In this document: in pieces, positions 1 to 9,164 of the stretch
Layout: each line of letters begins with the position of its first letter
How positions within the stretch are numbered: the stretch's first letter is position 1
NCBI GenBank assembly: GCA_001774395.1
Contig: MEZX01000002.1
Coordinates: 463,000-526,999 of the forward strand
Direction: 5' to 3'
Source of the DNA: Candidatus Berkelbacteria bacterium RIFCSPLOWO2_01_FULL_50_28
GTDB taxonomy: Bacteria > Patescibacteria > UBA1384 > 2-12-FULL-50-11
Length of the DNA stretch: 64,000 nucleotides
Translations under genes and position numbers: made by a program
The notes under the pieces: model-generated
The model's input: the letters and a program-made list of their open reading frames with translations, nothing else
What the model was told of the DNA's origin: nothing
The model's database searches: none

Positions 1-21
1 TTTATTTTCGGGAGCAGTAAC

Positions 22-951
22 GTGAATGAACTATTTGATAGGGATATCTTGAGCGGTGAGCAGTTCACGCTCGATGAGATTCAGACAGTCATGGGCGTGG
101 CGCATGATATGCGTCGGCGCGTAGCCCATGGCACTCATCTCGACAACTGTCACGGAAAAGTCCTCGCCTCGCTCTTCTTTGAGCCAAGCACGCGGACGCG
201 GCTGTCGTTTGAGACGGCAATGTTGCGGCTCGGCGGCCAGGTGATCGGCTTCTCTTCGGCGGAGTCGACTTCTGTGAGCAAGGGCGAGACGCTATCAGAC
301 ACGATTCAGATGGCGGATCAGTTCGCCAACGTAATTGCGATGCGCCATCCGCGAGTTGGATCGGCGCACGAGGCAGCGGCAGTCGCCGTGCGGCCGGTGA
401 TCAACGGCGGCGATGGAATTGGCCAGCACCCAACCCAGGCGCTTCTGGATCTGTTCACTCTCCAACAAGAACTTGGCGACTTTGACGGAAGGACGATCGC
501 ACTGGTCGGTGATCTGCGGCACGGTCGGACGGTCCACTCGGCGGTTGAGATATACAAGCATTTCAACTGTAGGCTGATCCTGGTTTCGCCTGAGCAGCTT
601 ATGCTTCAGCGTCCAATGGTGGAATCGCTGCACAAGAGTGGCGTGGCCGTCACAGAGACGACAGATCTGGAATCGGCGCTTTCCGCTTCTGACGCGGTCT
701 ACATGACCCGCATCCAGAAGGAACGCTTCGCTGATCCGAGTGAGTACGAAAAGGTGAAGGGCTGCTACGTGCTTAACCGCGAGCTGATCATGCGGACCAA
801 TTCGCGCATCGTTGTACTTCATCCGCTGCCGCGCGTGGACGAAATTTCCACCGACGTGGACGACCTGCCCGGCGCGGCGTACTTCCGCCAAGCCCAAAAC
901 GGGGTTTACGTGCGCATGGCGCTAATCGCGATGGTGCTCGGCAAGGCCTGA
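22..951 (+). CDS. pyrB: Aspartate carbamoyltransferase catalytic chain
   Basis: Joins carbamoyl phosphate to L-aspartate, the first committed step of pyrimidine synthesis, in the cytoplasm. The 309-residue length is normal for the catalytic chain. Visible motifs are the carbamoyl-phosphate loop FFEPSTRTRLSFE near residue 52, the GQHPTQALLDLFT stretch near 137, and HPLPR near 268. It starts at GTG with GGAG seven bases upstream, and no other start gives a full N-terminus. No pyrI regulatory subunit follows; a hairpin terminator comes about 30 bases after the stop, so the gene is probably monocistronic here, although the window edge hides what lies upstream. Ornithine carbamoyltransferase is the closest alternative, but the motif set fits PyrB better. 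Confidence 0.96.
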   Translation: MNELFDRDILSGEQFTLDEIQTVMGVAHDMRRRVAHGTHLDNCHGKVLASLFFEPSTRTRLSFETAMLRLGGQVIGFSSAESTSVSKGETLSDTIQMADQFANVIAMRHPRVGSAHEAAAVAVRPVINGGDGIGQHPTQALLDLFTLQQELGDFDGRTIALVGDLRHGRTVHSAVEIYKHFNCRLILVSPEQLMLQRPMVESLHKSGVAVTETTDLESALSASDAVYMTRIQKERFADPSEYEKVKGCYVLNRELIMRTNSRIVVLHPLPRVDEISTDVDDLPGAAYFRQAQNGVYVRMALIAMVLGKA

Positions 952-980
952 CGCCAAGCTCGCTCGTCTCCCGCACAACC

Positions 981-1016
981 AAAAAGCCGCATGGGGCCCC
1001 TGCCCAGCGGCTTTTG
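981..1016 (+). terminator. Rho-independent terminator after pyrB
   Basis: AAAAGCCGC and GCGGCTTTT form a nine-pair stem around a 16-base loop. The T run continues the right arm. It lies about 30 bases beyond the pyrB stop. Confidence 0.75.
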
Positions 1017-1046
1017 AAAAATACTCAAAATCGAAAAATCAAATAA

Positions 1047-1372
1047 AAAAAGAAGTCCCGCATATTTGCGTATACGGGAACTTCTTTCCACACTTGCACC
1101 AAAAGGATGTATCTGCAGGCAACCTACGTTTCGCCTTCTTGAACGTCGCAAAACGCTCAACCATCACTCCAAACACATTTGCCTTGTGGAAGGACAGGGC
1201 TGTGTTTTTAACGATCTCACGATCTCGAACACAAGCGAACAATCACACACTACCTAACACTTATCGCTTTGATGCGCCTAACGAACGAACTACACCACGG
1301 AAGGACAGTATCCTATCCATGAGCCCATGAGGGCTATATTCAATATACGCCTTTTTTGCTATTTTTGGTCAA
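1047..1372 (-). ncRNA. Minus-strand transcription unit of unknown product (candidate small RNA)
   Basis: The stretch between pyrB and the next gene holds no recognisable protein. On the minus strand it has a promoter-like pair, TTGACC at 1367-1372 and TATATT at 1342-1347 (spacing 19, long), and at the other end a hairpin at 1051-1087 whose arms GAAGTCCCG and CGGGAACTTC are followed on the minus strand by a run of seven T. That predicts a transcript of about 290 nt. It contains CTGTCCTTCC twice, about 110 bases apart. A 41-codon minus-strand reading frame from 1164 (VERFATFKKAKRR at its N-terminus, CKCGKK near its end) runs into the terminator stem and has no properly spaced ribosome site. I matched the unit to no known RNA family. 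Confidence 0.35.
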
Positions 1373-1449
1373 GCCCTAGCTCTAGCGCGGCACGCATTTT
1401 ATTGCTAACGATTAAGTAAAGACTTAGATATGGGAAGGAGGTGAAGAAG

Positions 1450-1617
1450 ATGGGAACGCATTATGTTTGCCGCGGTGAATGCAAAGCGGTTTCAGATGAA
1501 GAGGGGAGCTGCAGCAGTGATAGCTGCTCGATGCACGGTCAGAAGCTAGAGATCTGTCCTTGCACAGATGGCTCGCACAGTACTAGTCCGATGGAGATGG
1601 GCGCTGATGAAGCATAA
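1450..1617 (+). CDS. Small Cys-rich, probably metal-binding protein (55 aa)
   Basis: A 55-residue protein beginning MGTHYVCRGECKAVS. Cysteines are paired as C-x3-C near residue 7, two more near 21 and 26, and a CPC pair near 37, with histidines nearby, which suggests a zinc-ribbon-like fold. The start is set by the excellent SD AAGGAGGT at 1435-1442, seven bases before the ATG; an in-frame GTG at 1441 lies inside the SD and is unlikely. Its last codons overlap the start of the next membrane-protein gene (ATG at 1607), so the two are probably translationally coupled. I do not recognise a named function. Confidence 0.7.
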   Translation: MGTHYVCRGECKAVSDEEGSCSSDSCSMHGQKLEICPCTDGSHSTSPMEMGADEA

Positions 1618-1843
1618 CGCCGTCAATGTTGTTGGCTGGTTAGGGGTGATTGCGATTGTCCTGGCTTACGGGCTCAATATTGCAGGAGTTGTCGCGGTTA
1701 GTTCCTACGTCTACCTGCTGCTAAATGGGCTCGGTGCAGTTGCTTTGATTTGGGAATCATCAACCAAAAAAGACTGGCAGTTGGTGGTGCTTAATATAGT
1801 TTGGGCTCTTATTGCCATTTACGGTGTGCTAAGTGCCCTCTAA
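1607..1843 (+). CDS. CBU_0592-family small membrane protein
   Basis: A 78-residue inner-membrane protein with three hydrophobic helices, at about residues 6-24, 29-47 and 54-76. The glycine- and leucine-rich pattern (GWLGVIAIVLAYGL, LLNGLGAVALIWES, VVLNIVWALIAIYG) matches the CBU_0592 domain family, whose role is unknown. The ATG at 1607 is chosen over one at 1568 because the latter would put a charged extension before the first helix and lie fully inside the upstream gene; GGAG at 1593 serves as SD. The four-gene run to tgt is tightly packed and likely one operon. Confidence 0.75.
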   Translation: MKHNAVNVVGWLGVIAIVLAYGLNIAGVVAVSSYVYLLLNGLGAVALIWESSTKKDWQLVVLNIVWALIAIYGVLSAL

Positions 1844-1860
1844 CTGGTAGAATAACCAAA

Positions 1861-2379
1861 ATGAGCAAGTTGCAGACTGTTGTCTTTTTAGTGCGCCACG
1901 GCGAGACCGACCATTTTTATAGTGTTGATGAGAGTATAGATAAGCAACGGCAGCTAACCGGTCGTGGCCGAGCTCAAGCCACGGTAGTGGGTAAGTATCT
2001 GGCACAGTTTATGCCCGAGATAATTTACTCCAGTCCGCTGGAGCGTTGCCGTGAAACGGCCGCATTAATCGCCAAAGAAATAGGCGATCCCAAGATTGAG
2101 ACAACGGCGAAACTCGCGGAAATATACTCTCCAGAACCGAGGAATGAAGCAGGGGAGAGGGGAGAGTCAATTTTTTCACGCATCTTGACCAAGCATGCTG
2201 GTGAACAGGTGGTTTGCGTGACCCACCAATATATTATCCGTTATGCTGTGGCTGATTTTCGACACTCGGAGTACGAACACATTCCATGTGATTCTGCCGA
2301 CGTTTATCGCTTCGTTTTTGCCGGCAAGATTCTGGTTGAGGTCACCCACTTACGTCCGGCCCATGAAATTCACAGTTGA
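1861..2379 (+). CDS. Histidine phosphatase superfamily protein
   Basis: A 172-residue phosphoglycerate-mutase-like phosphatase. The catalytic signature LVRHGETDH is near residue 10, the second core region is SSPLERCRETAA near 60, and the second histidine is in VCVTHQYIIR near 120. Members remove phosphate from sugars, nucleotides or proteins through a phosphohistidine; the substrate cannot be told from sequence. It starts 17 bases after the preceding membrane gene and overlaps the tgt start by 17 bases. Confidence 0.88.
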   Translation: MSKLQTVVFLVRHGETDHFYSVDESIDKQRQLTGRGRAQATVVGKYLAQFMPEIIYSSPLERCRETAALIAKEIGDPKIETTAKLAEIYSPEPRNEAGERGESIFSRILTKHAGEQVVCVTHQYIIRYAVADFRHSEYEHIPCDSADVYRFVFAGKILVEVTHLRPAHEIHS

Positions 2380-3520
2380 TCATTCTCTGGCTGGTTCATT
2401 CGCGCGTACCGGAACGCTAGACACAGCGCACGGTAGGGTCGTTACCCCAGCTTTTATGCCAGTTGGTACGATGGGCGCCGTAAAAACCTTAGCGCCGTGG
2501 GAGCTGGAGGAGCTTGGCAGTGAAATTATTTTAGGAAACACGTACCATCTGCACTTGCGCCCGGGCGAAAACGTCATCCAAAAAACCGGCGGCCTGCAGA
2601 AGTGGACGGGTTGGAATAAGCCGATTCTAACCGATTCCGGTGGCTATCAGGCTTTTTCGCTCGGCAAGACCAAAGCCAACATGGCCAAAACCACCGATCG
2701 TGGTGTGCAATTTTATTCACATCTAGATGGTAAGAAGCTTTTCTTTACGCCCGAGAGTGTTATCGATATCCAACTTAAACTCGGTTCAGACATCGTGATG
2801 GTTTTAGACGACTGCGCGCCTTACCCTTCCACTACGGCGCGTCTTCAAGAAGGAGTGGCCAGAACAGGGGAGTGGGCGAAAAAATCGGTTGATTATTGGC
2901 AGCAGATTCACAACTTGGACCTGAAGGCCTGCCCTTCAGGGAAGATTTGCGGAAAGGCCTTGTTTGGAATCGTGCAGGGTGGTACGGACAAGAGCCTACG
3001 GCAACAATCGCTAAACGACATTCAGAGTTTGCCATTTGATGGTATTGCTATTGGCGGCGTGTCGGTGGGGGAGGGGAAGGAAAATATGCTCTCAGCGGTG
3101 GACTTTATCTCTTCTGACCTTGACCGTAACCGTCCGCACTACTTAATGGGGGTAGGTGAGCCAACGGACTTAATTAATATGGTTTATAGGGGTATCGACA
3201 TGTTTGATTGCGTCTTACCAACCAGGCTCGCTCGGCACGGCTCGTTTTGGACCTCAGCAGATTTCAGGAGATACGACATATCTCTATCTGAGTTTACCAA
3301 CGACTCGAAGCCGCTCGACCCTAACTGCAAGTGTAAATTCTGTCAGAAATTCAGCCGATCTTACCTGCGGCACTTATACGTCTCAGGAGAGATTCTGGCC
3401 CTGCGGGCACTGACTTATCACAATCTGTGGCTAGTTAACAGGTTGATGGACGATCTGCGCACGGCGATTCAAGACGGCAGTTACGAAGCACGTTTTGCTT
3501 CGTTTTTGCGCGGCGCTTGA
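2363..3520 (+). CDS. tgt: tRNA-guanine (queuine/preQ1) transglycosylase
   Basis: Exchanges guanine 34 of GUN-anticodon tRNAs for a queuosine precursor. The 385-residue length is typical. Visible are the base-binding region LTDSGGYQAFSL, the DDCAPYP segment, FGIVQGG, GIAIGGVSVGE, the nucleophile segment around MFDCVLPTRLARHG, and the zinc site CKCKFC with a later histidine. The start at 2363 (MKFTVDHSLAGSFARTG) matches family N-termini; a longer frame from 2243 would lie within the phosphatase gene. No queuosine synthesis genes are in view, so preQ1 or queuine may be imported. Confidence 0.95.
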   Translation: MKFTVDHSLAGSFARTGTLDTAHGRVVTPAFMPVGTMGAVKTLAPWELEELGSEIILGNTYHLHLRPGENVIQKTGGLQKWTGWNKPILTDSGGYQAFSLGKTKANMAKTTDRGVQFYSHLDGKKLFFTPESVIDIQLKLGSDIVMVLDDCAPYPSTTARLQEGVARTGEWAKKSVDYWQQIHNLDLKACPSGKICGKALFGIVQGGTDKSLRQQSLNDIQSLPFDGIAIGGVSVGEGKENMLSAVDFISSDLDRNRPHYLMGVGEPTDLINMVYRGIDMFDCVLPTRLARHGSFWTSADFRRYDISLSEFTNDSKPLDPNCKCKFCQKFSRSYLRHLYVSGEILALRALTYHNLWLVNRLMDDLRTAIQDGSYEARFASFLRGA

Positions 3521-3557
3521 GGTGTCTTTTCCTGGGACGTAGTGCTATATTTAAGCC

Positions 3558-3857
3558 ATGGTGGAGGGAGGAAAGTTCGATCGTGGTGAACACGAAAGTG
3601 TTGGTGAACAGCCGTTACCAACAGAAGTTTCGCATTCCGTAGAACATCCTGCCCAACCTCAGGAACCGCAGATGTCACACTCCGTCCCAACTGGGCTTGA
3701 AAGTTTGCAAACCCAACAGCCTGATGCGTTAGGGGGTGAGCCAGCCAGTCCCGTCGAGTTCGATTCAGTTGTTGGCGCTGGCAAGTTAGAGACGGACGAG
3801 CTGCAGGGCGCGGTTGAAGGATTCATTTTTGCCAACAAACCAGAAGACAATGTTTGA
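3558..3857 (+). CDS. Low-complexity acidic protein of unknown function
   Basis: A 99-residue frame rich in Gln, Pro, Glu and Ser with no hydrophobic segment and no recognisable domain. It reaches into the next gene by eight bases (ATGTTTGA overlap), the kind of coupling seen in operons, and this is the main reason to accept it. The start context has no convincing SD. It may be an unstructured partner of the ATPases downstream, but that is only inference from position. Confidence 0.5.
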   Translation: MVEGGKFDRGEHESVGEQPLPTEVSHSVEHPAQPQEPQMSHSVPTGLESLQTQQPDALGGEPASPVEFDSVVGAGKLETDELQGAVEGFIFANKPEDNV

Positions 3858-6267
3858 AACCATGTCCACCCCAGCGGTTTATCTGATTATCGGGTTACTA
3901 GTTGGTTTGCCGCTAGTTTTAACTTTTGCAATCCGTTCTTGGCAGCGCCGCGATACCATGGAGGACGTGAAGAGCCTAGTAGCTCTGACGATTTCATTGC
4001 CCCGCGAGTCAACACGAAACCCTAACGAAGCCTCCGAAGCCCCGAAGGATTTTAAGGATCTGATCGCTCCGATGGAGCAGTTTCTCTCTTCATTAACAAC
4101 AACAATTCACCAAAGGAGTTTTGTCGGTTGGCTGTTCTCCACACCGGCTCATGTTAGTCTTGAACTGTCAGCTGTCGGCGGAGTCTTGCAGTTTACAATC
4201 GTTTGTCCTAAACGAATTCGGACCATTGTCGAGCATCAAGTTCACAGTTTCTTTCCTCATGCTGAGATTTCTTACGGGGTCCCGCCGCAAGTCTTCAGCA
4301 CCGAACATCAGTTCATTTCGGGGGTGGTTTTTGAGCAGGCAAAGAGTTTTGTCTTGCCGCTAAAAACCTATCGTTACTTGGAAGCCGACCCGCTAGGGGC
4401 AACCACAACCGCCATGACTAAACTTTCTGGTAACGGCTCGGCCGTTGTCCAGTTGCTAATCCGTCCGGTTAGTGATTCATGGCGGACGCATACCGCTGTG
4501 GCAACGCAACACGTCATGGATAACAAGCTTCATCTGGTTAACCGTAGTAAGTCGGGTCGTATGGTGGGAATCATTAGCGACGCGGTTCGCTCGCAACCGG
4601 CAGCCCCCCAATCAATGCGCCTATCGGCTATGCAAGAAGAAACGATGAAGGCCCTTCAGGAAAAAGGTGCCAAAACTGGTTTTGATACGGTGCTGAGAAT
4701 TGTAGCCACCGGCGATTCCGAGGCTAATGCGGATCAAAACTTAAACATGCTTATTACTTCTTTTGGCCAGTTTTACGCACCGCAACTTAACTCACTCAAA
4801 TATCGAAAAATTCCAAGCAAACAAATCGCTCGCGATTATCTACTGCGGCTATTCTTCAACGCTCCAAAGATGATCTTAAATGTTGAAGAGCTGGCCAGTA
4901 TCATCCATTTTCCAAACCGTTCGCTCGAAACTCCGGGGATGAAATGGCTGACCGCGCGAACATTGCCCGCTCCGGCGAACTTACCGAAAGAGGGGGTAGT
5001 GATAGGAGAATCAATCTATCGCGGCGTGAAACAGTTAGTGCGCTTGAAGGGTGAAGATCGCAGGCGTCATTTGTTTATGATAGGGAAGACCGGTACGGGT
5101 AAAACTACCTTGTTTGAAACGATGATCGAGCAGGATATGATCGCCGGCAAGGGGATCTGTTTTATCGATCCGCTCGGCGACGGTATCGAAAATCTTCTGA
5201 AAAAAGTGCCGACCGAACGGGCAAAGGATGTTATCGTGTTTGATCCTTCCGACACGGCACATCCCATGGGACTGAACTTGCTGGAATGGCACCGACCAGA
5301 GGAGCGAGATTTCCTAATCCAAGAAGTTATTGAAATATTCTACAAACTGTTCGACCCGAATCGGACGGGAATCGTCGGGCCGCAGTGGGAGCACTGGGCA
5401 CGTAACGCCGCCCTAACGGTTATGGGGAATCCGGGCGGCGGATCGCTAATCGACCTACCGCGGCTTTTTACAGATGACGCTTTTCGCACTGCGTCAGTGG
5501 CGAATGTTACAGACAATATCGTCCGAGCATTCTGGGAACAGCAGCTGGCTAAAACAGCCGATTTCCATAAGTCCGAAATGTACAATTACTTCATTTCTAA
5601 GTTCGGTCGGTTTATGACCAACGACTTAATGCGCAATATTATAGGCCAGCAAAAATCGTCCTTTGATTTTCGCGAGGTCATGGATTCGGGCAAAATTCTT
5701 TTCGTCAACTTGGCTAAGGGCAAAATTGGCGAGATAAACTCCAATCTACTTGGGCTAATAATCATCTCGAAACTGCAGGTGGCGGCGTTCAGCCGAGCCG
5801 ATATTCCAGAAGAGCAGCGTAAGGATTTTTACTTGTACGTTGACGAGTTTCAGAACTTTACCACCGACACTTTCGCTACCATCTTAGCTGAGGCACGGAA
5901 GTATCGCTTGAATCTCAATATCACCAACCAGTACTTCGCCCAATTAACAGAACATATTCGTGACGCGGTAATCGGCAACGTGGGGACGCTGATTGCGTAT
6001 CGTGTGGGAGCCGAGGATGCGGAGTTTCTGTCGAACGAGATGCCGGGGCTCTCCGTTGAGGATCTAACCAACCTTGATCGTTTTCAGATGTATGCTAAGC
6101 TTCTGGTTGACCTAACGCCCACCAAGCCATTCAGCGTTTCGGGCATCAAGAGCCAAAACGCTGGTTCGGTCGAGATGGCGCGGTGGCTAAAAACGGCCAC
6201 GCAGCAGAAATTCGCAATGAAACCGGTTCAATTTAGCCTACCTACAGCGGCACCTTCTGACCAATGA
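3850..6267 (+). CDS. Conjugation-type (TraD/VirD4-VirB4-like) ATPase, first of pair
   Basis: An 805-residue membrane-anchored ATPase. One transmembrane helix lies at about residues 8-28, then a non-catalytic domain to about 380, then the motor domain with Walker A GKTGTGKTTLFE near 413 and Walker B FYLYVDEFQNF near 660. Related proteins pump DNA or protein in type IV secretion. The start at 3850 puts the helix at the N-terminus and overlaps the preceding stop. The gene overlaps its paralogue downstream by four bases (ATGA). No VirB6, VirB8-10 or relaxase gene is nearby, so secretion by a canonical system is not supported; such isolated pairs are common in CPR genomes. Confidence 0.85.
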   Translation: MFETMSTPAVYLIIGLLVGLPLVLTFAIRSWQRRDTMEDVKSLVALTISLPRESTRNPNEASEAPKDFKDLIAPMEQFLSSLTTTIHQRSFVGWLFSTPAHVSLELSAVGGVLQFTIVCPKRIRTIVEHQVHSFFPHAEISYGVPPQVFSTEHQFISGVVFEQAKSFVLPLKTYRYLEADPLGATTTAMTKLSGNGSAVVQLLIRPVSDSWRTHTAVATQHVMDNKLHLVNRSKSGRMVGIISDAVRSQPAAPQSMRLSAMQEETMKALQEKGAKTGFDTVLRIVATGDSEANADQNLNMLITSFGQFYAPQLNSLKYRKIPSKQIARDYLLRLFFNAPKMILNVEELASIIHFPNRSLETPGMKWLTARTLPAPANLPKEGVVIGESIYRGVKQLVRLKGEDRRRHLFMIGKTGTGKTTLFETMIEQDMIAGKGICFIDPLGDGIENLLKKVPTERAKDVIVFDPSDTAHPMGLNLLEWHRPEERDFLIQEVIEIFYKLFDPNRTGIVGPQWEHWARNAALTVMGNPGGGSLIDLPRLFTDDAFRTASVANVTDNIVRAFWEQQLAKTADFHKSEMYNYFISKFGRFMTNDLMRNIIGQQKSSFDFREVMDSGKILFVNLAKGKIGEINSNLLGLIIISKLQVAAFSRADIPEEQRKDFYLYVDEFQNFTTDTFATILAEARKYRLNLNITNQYFAQLTEHIRDAVIGNVGTLIAYRVGAEDAEFLSNEMPGLSVEDLTNLDRFQMYAKLLVDLTPTKPFSVSGIKSQNAGSVEMARWLKTATQQKFAMKPVQFSLPTAAPSDQ

Positions 6268-9164
6268 CTTTCTCTCTAATCAATTTTATTTTTATTGGAG
6301 TGTTTTTAGGTGGCACGTTTTATTTTTGGTGGCGAACTCACCGCATGCGAGCTGGCTTTGAGTGGACCGGATCGGATGAGATTGAGGCGGGTTACACGTT
6401 GCTGTCGATTTCGGTCCCCAAAAATAACGATCGCACGCCACTGGCGGCGGAGCAGATGTTTGCTGCGCTCCATGGCATTTTTCGCGAAGGTGCCGCCACC
6501 CAGCAGCAGCTAAGTTTTGAGATCGTCTCCAAAGCCAGAGTGATTACCTTTTATGTATTCGTCCCAACGGATTTAAAAACCTTCGTTTCTAGCCAAATAT
6601 TCGCCCAATATCCGAATGTGGAGATAAACGAGGTTGAAGACGACAACGACTACGTCCAGCTTGCCGAGGATAGGGCCCTGGCGGCTACCGAGCTGGCATT
6701 CAAAAAACCCGCTCCAATGCCGATTAAGACCTTCGTCAATTTTGAAGTAGATCCGTTATCGGCTATCACAGGCGTCCTAAGCTCGGCCAGTGAACACGAG
6801 GAGATCTGGATTCAGATGATTATCCGTCCTTTGGATGATGAGTGGCAGAAACAAGGAGAGAAGATAATTAAAGATATCAAAGAACCGCCGCCGAAAACCG
6901 TTGGGGTCGTTTCACTCATTTGGAACGAGGTCAAAGCTTTGGGCAAAGAAGCTATTAAGGGTGTGATCATCGGTCCGAGCACCGAAGAGGCAAAGAAGGA
7001 AGAGAAGAAAAAAGACGACCTTCCGGGAACGGTTCAGCAAGCGATAAAAGGTGTTGAGGAGAAGATTACCAAGCTTGGATATGAATCAAATATTAGAATT
7101 CTTGCCGGCGCTCCTGATGAGCACGTTGCCCGAGCAAAATTGGAGCAAGTGGTGGGAGCTTTTAAACAATTTAATACCTTGAATATGAACTCGCTAACGT
7201 TCAAAGAGATAACCAACGACCGCGAGGCCTGGATGCTGTTCAAAAAACGTAGTTTTGGTGAAGGCGAGATGATTTTCAATATTACTGAGATAGCGTCGCT
7301 CTACCATTTTCCTTCCGAAACTGTCTCGACACCGACCATCGCTTGGGCGGGATCGAAAAAGGGAGAGCCACCGGCTAATCTACCGCTCGAGGGCACTGTG
7401 CCTGCCGATGAGCTAACAGTTTTCGGTCAAACGAACTTTCGTAACGAAGTAAAGAAATTCGGCATCAAGAAGAAGGATCGTCGCTTGCACATGTATATCA
7501 TCGGTAAGACCGGTACCGGAAAGTCGACGTTAATGGAAAATATGATCATTGACGATATCAACGAAGGTCGAGGCATGGCGGTTGTTGATCCGCACGGCAC
7601 ACTTATTCAGCACGTGCTCGATTTTATTCCAGAGAGCCGAGTTCAGGATGTAATATATTTCAATCCAGCTGACCGCGAGTACCCCGTGGGCTTTAACCTG
7701 CTGGAGAACGTCGATCCGGAACAGAAAAATATCGTCGCTTCCGGCGTGGTGGGAATCTTGGAAAAGATCTTCGGCGAAGTTTCCTGGGGACCGCGGTTGG
7801 AGTACATTTTACGCAACGTCATTTTAGCTCTACTGGAATATCCGAATTCAACTTTCATGGGAATCATGCGCATCCTGACCGACAACGCTTATCGTCGGAT
7901 GGTTCTTAATGAGGTCAAGGATCCGGTTATCCGCGACTTCTTTATTAACGAGTACGAAAAATACGAACCGAAATTTCGCACCGAAGCGATCGCACCGATT
8001 CAAAACAAAGTCGGTCAATTCTTGTCGGCCTCGACAATTCGCAATATTATTGGTCAACCAAAATCGACTGTTGATATTCGCAAAGTAATGGACGAGGGTA
8101 AGATTCTGTTGGCCGACTTATCGATTGGTAAAATCGGTGAGGACAACTCGGCACTCCTAGGGTCAATGTTAATCACAAAGATTCAGCTAGCAGCCATGGG
8201 ACGTGTGGACATCCAAGAGGACAAGCGTAACGATTTCTACCTTTACGTCGACGAGTTTCAAAACTTTGCCACGGAGTCGTTCGCGACAATTCTTTCCGAG
8301 GCACGTAAGTATCGTCTCAATTTGGCAATGGCCAACCAATACACCGCCCAAATGCCAGAGAGCGTTTCAAACGCCGTTTTCGGAAATGTTGGCACAATGA
8401 TAAGCTTTCGGGTTGGGGCACAAGACGCCGGACTGCTGGTGAAAGAATACGAGCCGATCTTTGATGCTAACGATCTGGTTAATTTAGATAATTTCCAAAT
8501 CTATCTGAAGATGGCGATCGACGGGGTAACCGTTCCGGCCTTTTCCGCCGGCACACTACCACCAAAAGTCGAAAAGACTAATCTTGTGGACAGAATAGTC
8601 GAAAGCAGTCGTCGCCTTTACACCCGACCCGTTGAAGAAGTGGAGGACTATATTACCGAGTGGTCAACACCAATTAATCTTAGCGATCCCTCGAAGCAAA
8701 CCTTGCCACAGCCGTATACAGAGATCAAAATTAAGAGCGATGCGTTTAATCAAATCCCAAATCCTAAATCCCAAATCCTAAGCCCTGAACAAAGTATGAA
8801 AGAGGGGAGTGCAGAAAGTCAAAAGCCTGAAGTAGGGTCGGGAATGCCGGAGGTGAAGGGGAGTGAGCAGCAAAATCAAGAGGAAGCACCCAAGATGATG
8901 CTGCCGCAGGGGATGAAGGTAGAGATTCTAAAGGATCGCTTTGACCGTCCCTGGTATGCGGTGGTGGCACCCATCGAACAAGAAGAAAACATTGACGATA
9001 AAGGCACACCAAGCAACGGGAGTGGGGGAGCGGGAGACGAGAATAATCTAATCACTTGGGAGCAGGCCGAGGTTCTGGGCGTGGAACCAGACCAATTAGA
9101 GCCAAATCTAGCCAAATCTGAGCCCGCCGTTGACGACTGGCAGCCCTTGGACGAAATCCGTTAA
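6264..9164 (+). CDS. Conjugation-type (TraD/VirD4-VirB4-like) ATPase, second of pair
   Basis: A 966-residue paralogue of the preceding ATPase with the same layout: one N-terminal transmembrane helix, a long membrane-proximal domain, and a motor domain with Walker A GKTGTGKSTLMENM near residue 413 and Walker B FYLYVDEFQNFA near 660. A disordered tail of about 150 residues rich in Pro, Glu and Ser follows. Part of the tail (bases 8751-8785, reading IPNPKSQILSP) is a translated AT-rich repeat of the same kind found between genes here. The two ATPases probably form a heteromeric machine; substrate unknown. Confidence 0.85.
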   Translation: MTFSLINFIFIGVFLGGTFYFWWRTHRMRAGFEWTGSDEIEAGYTLLSISVPKNNDRTPLAAEQMFAALHGIFREGAATQQQLSFEIVSKARVITFYVFVPTDLKTFVSSQIFAQYPNVEINEVEDDNDYVQLAEDRALAATELAFKKPAPMPIKTFVNFEVDPLSAITGVLSSASEHEEIWIQMIIRPLDDEWQKQGEKIIKDIKEPPPKTVGVVSLIWNEVKALGKEAIKGVIIGPSTEEAKKEEKKKDDLPGTVQQAIKGVEEKITKLGYESNIRILAGAPDEHVARAKLEQVVGAFKQFNTLNMNSLTFKEITNDREAWMLFKKRSFGEGEMIFNITEIASLYHFPSETVSTPTIAWAGSKKGEPPANLPLEGTVPADELTVFGQTNFRNEVKKFGIKKKDRRLHMYIIGKTGTGKSTLMENMIIDDINEGRGMAVVDPHGTLIQHVLDFIPESRVQDVIYFNPADREYPVGFNLLENVDPEQKNIVASGVVGILEKIFGEVSWGPRLEYILRNVILALLEYPNSTFMGIMRILTDNAYRRMVLNEVKDPVIRDFFINEYEKYEPKFRTEAIAPIQNKVGQFLSASTIRNIIGQPKSTVDIRKVMDEGKILLADLSIGKIGEDNSALLGSMLITKIQLAAMGRVDIQEDKRNDFYLYVDEFQNFATESFATILSEARKYRLNLAMANQYTAQMPESVSNAVFGNVGTMISFRVGAQDAGLLVKEYEPIFDANDLVNLDNFQIYLKMAIDGVTVPAFSAGTLPPKVEKTNLVDRIVESSRRLYTRPVEEVEDYITEWSTPINLSDPSKQTLPQPYTEIKIKSDAFNQIPNPKSQILSPEQSMKEGSAESQKPEVGSGMPEVKGSEQQNQEEAPKMMLPQGMKVEILKDRFDRPWYAVVAPIEQEENIDDKGTPSNGSGGAGDENNLITWEQAEVLGVEPDQLEPNLAKSEPAVDDWQPLDEIR

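Noticed and set aside
295..897. Long reading frame on the minus strand across pyrB
   Set aside because: It is the opposite-frame shadow of a well-supported pyrB gene and has no ribosome site or family resemblance.
1066..1330. Two overlapping plus-strand frames between pyrB and the Cys-rich gene
   Set aside because: Neither has an SD or plausible protein composition; the stretch fits a minus-strand unit better.
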